This document shows positions 60,049 through 64,000 of a DNA stretch of 64,000 nt, in pieces (the first letter of the stretch is position 1; each line of letters starts with the position of its first letter). Location of the stretch: the NCBI GenBank assembly GCA_963921425.1, contig OY992832.1, positions 16,590,835 to 16,654,834 on the forward strand, in the 5' to 3' direction. The DNA is from Dryas octopetala. Its lineage: Eukaryota; Streptophyta; Magnoliopsida; Rosales; Rosaceae. Under the pieces are notes generated by a model that saw only the letters and a list, made by a program, of their open reading frames with translations, was not told the origin of the DNA and did no database searches. Both the position numbers and the translations under genes were made by a program.

Positions 60049-61992
60049 TTATCGAATTTAACTAATCCACTAAATTTGTCTTTCAATAATTTGTTTTTTC
60101 TCTTTTTGGCTATCGTGCCTTTCATCACTTTGACATCGATGCTAAATATATAAATATATGGTTATAAATTTATAATAAAAAAAAATGCTATATAAACTTC
60201 CTGAATTTTAAAGAAATGAAGTAGATATAATTGAATACTCAATCATTCCATCATCACGGTCTCACATATACCTAATAAAGGAAGTAGAAACGGTTGCACA
60301 CTCGATCATTCGATCATCATGCTTTCACATATACATGTATTATTTTTTGGCCAGCTTAATGACATATATGTTAGTATATTAAAGGGACTCTTATTAAAAA
60401 AATATTTTTCTAATTCAGAAACGAAACTTACATTATATTTTTTGGAAGATTTAATTGAAAATTTAAAAATAATTTAACGGTCAATGTCGAGTCGCACCCA
60501 AAATTACGTAGAATTACACTATGTATTCTAATAAAAACTATAAATTTTAAATCATTAGTGGGTGTGGTTTAGATGTTTAATATTTAATATTTTAAATCTT
60601 AATCGTCATATTCATGTCCTCACGTTCCCCACGTGCATGTGGATGCAGTCTTCTTGCAATTTGTTGTAAACAGAGAAATGGAAATTATTTGAAAGCCAGA
60701 CATATCAATAGAATATAGTATATATATTAATGCTGTTTTGGCAACAGTCCCAACATAATGGTCTCTTTGCTCATCAAGCTAGCTTGCAAATTGATTACAA
60801 ATTTATAATGCTGTTCAGAATACAAAGAGGTATAATTAGACCACATCAAGCACATGTAAGCTACGTGACAGTTGTGTTGAATCATTAATTCAACAACAAA
60901 GAATAATGGAAGGAAATTCCTCTTGAGATAAGAAGATCGAACATTTCACTTCAGCTATAGCTAGCTTGATTATGATAAGCTTGCTAGTTTAATACCATAC
61001 CTTGTTCTTGATACTATTCTAATACCACAAGCTACAATAGATAGAGCACCTACTCTTAATTAAATTTTTTTTTTTAAAGAAAAAAAAAATGCTACTAACT
61101 ATCATCCCAATTTTCAGTTATCAACTTATTTAATACGTGATATATTAGTTTTTTATTTGTCGTAAACATATAAGATTCAAAATAAATTTATAAATGAAAA
61201 AAATGACATTTATAATAACACATTAGTTGGGATCTAAAAAATTATGATAATAGTTGGTTAGGCCTTTTCAGGTTTGAGCGTTCACAATTGTTGCTTAGGG
61301 TTCGGTAGTATAAAATTTTACAATGCGCTTAGATTTAGTTTTTTCAAGTTTAATGCTAGAATTTAACTCTAAAATTTTGAGCATCTTAACATAAAGCATT
61401 CACAAGTCATTCTACATATATCCTATATGGATGAACTCGTCAAGAAAGCGACGAAGGAAGTGGCACTGATTGCTATAAGAAGTGATTAGCACTTTAAAAA
61501 AAATAGTGTCGAGCGCTCGATGTATGTTCGCACTTGAAGCTCTTTCAATCGTTGGTGTCTTTTAGTTACAAACTTATATGACACATGATATGTTAATTTT
61601 AGTTAGACTTCTAATCTTATCCTAACAATCTTACCAAAAAAATGGACGGGCATTTTTAGGGAAATTACTAAAGCATAAATTAGACTTATAATTCCTTATT
61701 TTATTACAAGAATAGTGCTATAAATATCAAATGACGTGTCAATGTGTCATTTATTGCCTATAAAAAAGAAAGTGAGTGTCATTTATTCAAATATGGGTCA
61801 CTTTAATCATCATTTATTTTACAAGTAAATCATTGACATGTGTAATGACACATCATTCATGATCTAAATTTAGGATAAAAATTTAAAATTCCTAAAATTA
61901 TTATTGTCATTGCGAGCCACTTACAAAATTGAGTATCCCATTTCAATATAACCACATATAACTAATGAAGGAGTCCATCAATAATCAGTCAG
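60049..61992. other. Intergenic; small repeats and a probable MITE
   Basis: A two-copy direct repeat with period about 63 bp starts at 60218 (gaagtaga ... tctcacatatac). A probable MITE at about 61093-61262 has weakly inverted ends (actaactatcatccca versus reverse complement accaactattatcata). No gene seen. Confidence 0.5.
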
Positions 61993-62064
61993 GGATCCGT
62001 GGCGCAATGGTAGCGCGTCTGACTCCAGATCAGAAGGTTGCGTGTTCGATTCACGTCGGGTTCA
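61993..62064 (+). tRNA. trnW-CCA: tRNA-Trp (anticodon CCA)
   Basis: A 72-base cloverleaf fits fully: acceptor stem GGATCCG/CGGGTTC, D-arm GCGC/GCGC, anticodon stem TCTGA/TCAGA with loop CTCCAGA (anticodon CCA at 62025-62027), T-arm GCGTG/CACGT with loop TTCGATT, and discriminator A. The A and B boxes (TGGCGCAATGG, GTTCGATTC) are intact, there is no intron, and 3' CCA is not encoded, as in nuclear genes. T-runs at 62083-62087 and 62092-62099 can stop RNA polymerase III. This is the nuclear cytosolic form. Confidence 0.97.
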
Positions 62065-62082
62065 ATCCCATTCCCTCTTATA

Positions 62083-62099
62083 TTTTTGTTATTTTTTTT
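62083..62099 (+). terminator. RNA polymerase III terminator for tRNA-Trp
   Basis: Two T-runs (5 and 8 T) 18-35 bases after the tRNA end. Confidence 0.7.
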
Positions 62100-62233
62100 A
62101 TTCTTCCCCGCCGTTTCATAACGAACTCACCAAAATCTCACATCCCTAAAACTATTTTCTCAGTCTCAGTCTCAGTCTCAGTCTCAGTCACTCTCTCACA
62201 ACCCTCTGCAAAACCCTAGCCAGCTGCGATCCC

Positions 62234-62235
<2 letters not shown>

Positions 62236-62319
<84 letters not shown>
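62236..62319 (+). repeat. (CT)42 microsatellite in the PPR gene leader
   Basis: About 84 bp of CT ending 10 bases before the ATG at 62330, so almost certainly transcribed in the 5' leader. Confidence 0.95.
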
Positions 62320-62320
<1 letters not shown>

Positions 62321-62329
62321 AGCCAAGCC

Positions 62330-63508
62330 ATGTCTCTAATCTCTCGCCTCCGCCAAGCCTCACTCTCCCACTACACGCGCCACCTCTCCACCGCCGCCCC
62401 ACTCTCTTCAAAAGACAAGACCAGAGCCGCCCTCTCCCTCCTCAAGTCCGAGAAAGACCCCTACAAAATCATCGAGATCTGTAAAACCGCGTCCCTAACC
62501 CCCGAGTCCCACCTCGACCGCATCGCCTTCTCCGTCGCCGTCTCCAAGCTCCGAGACTCCAACAACTTCGACGCCATCCGCCAGTTCCTTGACGACCTCT
62601 TCGCCTCCCGCCCCGACCTCAAAACGCAGCGTTTTGCTACCCATGCCATAGTGCTCTATGGCCAGGCCGAGATGGTCGACCACGCCGTTCGCACTTTCAA
62701 GCAGTGCGAGGAAATGGGTATTCCTCGGAATGTGAAAATGCTCAACGCTTTGTTGCTCGCTTGCATTTTCTCCAAGAATTACAACGAGGTCAATAGGGTT
62801 TTTCTCGAGTTCCCTAAGATTTATGGGATCGAGCCCAATATGGATACCTACAATTTGGTTATCAAGGCGTTTTCGGAGTCGGGTTCGACGAGTTCAGGCT
62901 ATTCGGTGTTGGCCGAGATGGAGAGGAAGCATGTGAGGCCGGATGCGAATACTTTCGGGCATTTACTTTCTGGGTTTTACAGCGAGGAGCAGTTTGAAGA
63001 AGTTGGGAAGGTGATGAATTTGATGGAGAAGCATGGGTTTCATCCGGGGCTTAGTACTTACAACATTAGAATCAAAAGCTTGTGTAAATTGAAGAGGTCT
63101 GCGGAGGCCAAGGCCTTGTTTGATGGGATGTTGTCTAGGGGTATTAAGCCGAATGCAGTCACGTATTGCCATTTGATTCATGGGTTTTGCAAAGAAGGGA
63201 GTTTGGATGAAGCGAAGAAGCTGGTTAAGAATATGGTGAATAGGGGTTTACAGCCGGACAGTAACTGCTATTATACCCTTGTTTACTTTATGTGCAAAGG
63301 TGGGGACTTTGAGAGTGCATTGCAGTTTGCTAAGGAGAGTATTGAGAAGAATTGGGTTCCAAATTTTTCGACTATGAAGTCGCTTGTTGATGGGCTTGTG
63401 AGCATTTCAAAGGTAGCAGAGGCGAAGGAGCTTGTTGGCCAAATGAAGGAGAAATTCACTGTAAATCAAGATAAGTGGAATGAAGTTGAAGCTGCCTTGC
63501 CACAGTAA
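62330..63508 (+). CDS. PPR336: Mitochondrial PPR protein, PPR336/rPPR1-like
   Basis: An intronless 392-residue protein; Arabidopsis PPR336 has about 408. The N-terminus [20 protein letters not shown] is basic, Ser-rich and amphipathic, a mitochondrial presequence. P-class pentatricopeptide repeats follow from about residue 100, with clear units such as [69 protein letters not shown] and [20 protein letters not shown]. The ending [10 protein letters not shown] and KSEKDPYKI near the start recall PPR336, a subunit bound to plant mitochondrial ribosomes. There are no C-terminal E or DYW domains, so an RNA-editing role is unlikely. The coding part is much richer in C and G at its 5' end than surrounding DNA. 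A polyadenylation-like aataaa lies near 63684. Confidence 0.92.
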   Translation: MSLISRLRQASLSHYTRHLSTAAPLSSKDKTRAALSLLKSEKDPYKIIEICKTASLTPESHLDRIAFSVAVSKLRDSNNFDAIRQFLDDLFASRPDLKTQRFATHAIVLYGQAEMVDHAVRTFKQCEEMGIPRNVKMLNALLLACIFSKNYNEVNRVFLEFPKIYGIEPNMDTYNLVIKAFSESGSTSSGYSVLAEMERKHVRPDANTFGHLLSGFYSEEQFEEVGKVMNLMEKHGFHPGLSTYNIRIKSLCKLKRSAEAKALFDGMLSRGIKPNAVTYCHLIHGFCKEGSLDEAKKLVKNMVNRGLQPDSNCYYTLVYFMCKGGDFESALQFAKESIEKNWVPNFSTMKSLVDGLVSISKVAEAKELVGQMKEKFTVNQDKWNEVEAALPQ

Positions 63509-64000
63509 CTCAGCAAGGAAGGTTTAGTGGACATTGATTAGGCCAGTAACATTGAATTGAAATGGGGACAACAGATGTATGAAATGGGCTTTTCTTTCCT
63601 GAATTAATTAATCTTCTGTTTGGATGTTTTTTGTTGGGGAAATTTTGTTGATGAGTCAGCTTATTACATTTGTATCTGGACAAATAAATTTAGATTTCTA
63701 TGTACTGCAGAGCTTTTTCATGTAGAAGCTTAAATGTGCAGAAAAAATAAGAAAAAGAGAAGTAATCTGATTTTTAGCATTAGTGTGTTGGACATGGGTG
63801 GTGCGGTCTTTAGTGAAACTAAATACAATCTTTATATGGCAAGGCTGTTTCAAACTATGGCATTGTGGAGCAATGTTAGTTTCCTGCACTTCTGGCATGA
63901 AATATTGGTTTTACTGGTATTCCAGACTTTCCAGTTATGGATCATTAAGAGTTTTATTATGTGCTGCTTTGGTGGTCAACCTTACTGTGGAGGTTTTTAG
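63509..64000. other. 3' region of the PPR gene
   Basis: 3' untranslated region and start of the next intergenic stretch. A short frame at the right edge is not supported. Confidence 0.5.

Noticed and set aside
61965-62219. 84-codon frame
   Set aside because: It overlaps the tRNA-Trp gene and its terminator.

Overview
This is a window of plant nuclear DNA, almost certainly from a eudicot. It has an AT-rich background with GT-AG introns, plant-only gene families (ABCI8-type SufB, TOM1, SWI3B, a PPR protein), many small inverted-repeat transposons and long GA/CT microsatellites. Protein wording and repeat types suggest a woody rosid, perhaps Rosaceae, but that is inference. I rebuilt the exons by hand from splice signals and reading frame. 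Every gene model below closes in frame at the length expected for its family.

Layout. 1-2310: end of a nested tandem satellite. 2759-4462: solo LTR. 5.3-7.0 kb: three small transposon insertions. 7183-8849 (+): SWI3B chromatin-remodelling subunit. 11.07-11.30 kb: Mutator-type MITE. 12889-15312 (-): plastid SufB. 15.7-16.8 kb: degraded copy of a repeat whose better copy lies at 55.9-57.3 kb. 17.5-23.1 kb (+): AT-hook protein (MNM1-like) with a ~3.8 kb leader intron holding a TRIM and a LINE remnant. 25231-26694 (-): MED21. 28.0 kb: 46-bp minisatellite. 28856-32937 (-): RBP45-type RNA-binding protein. 35040-35539 (+): class V small heat-shock protein. 36448-44457 (-): ASPM, 20 exons. 45850-48502 (+): Derlin-2. 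50319-54253 (-): TOM1, 11 exons. 55.2-61.9 kb: repeat-rich and gene-free. 61993-62064 (+): tRNA-Trp(CCA). 62330-63508 (+): mitochondrial PPR336-type protein.

The genes are ordinary housekeeping genes and form no pathway. Their order is informative. From memory of Arabidopsis locus numbers (not checked here), TOM1, DER2.1, ASPM and HSP15.4 are At4g21790/21810/21820/21870; SUFB and MED21 are At4g04770/04780; RBP45A and MNM1 are At5g54900/54930; a PPR336 paralogue and RBP45B are At1g11630/11650. The window therefore looks like an unfractionated ancestral block whose parts are scattered over duplicated Arabidopsis segments.

I found no convincing new biological system. The most interesting items are the satellite whose unit length changes in ~22-bp steps, a TRIM with both target-site copies but a 5' LTR of only five bases, an apparent extremely truncated retroposon (a 33-bp insert inside 19-bp duplications), an in-frame stop-free GC-AG intron in TOM1, a candidate poison exon in RBP45, and two fast-evolving internal repeats in the AT-hook protein.
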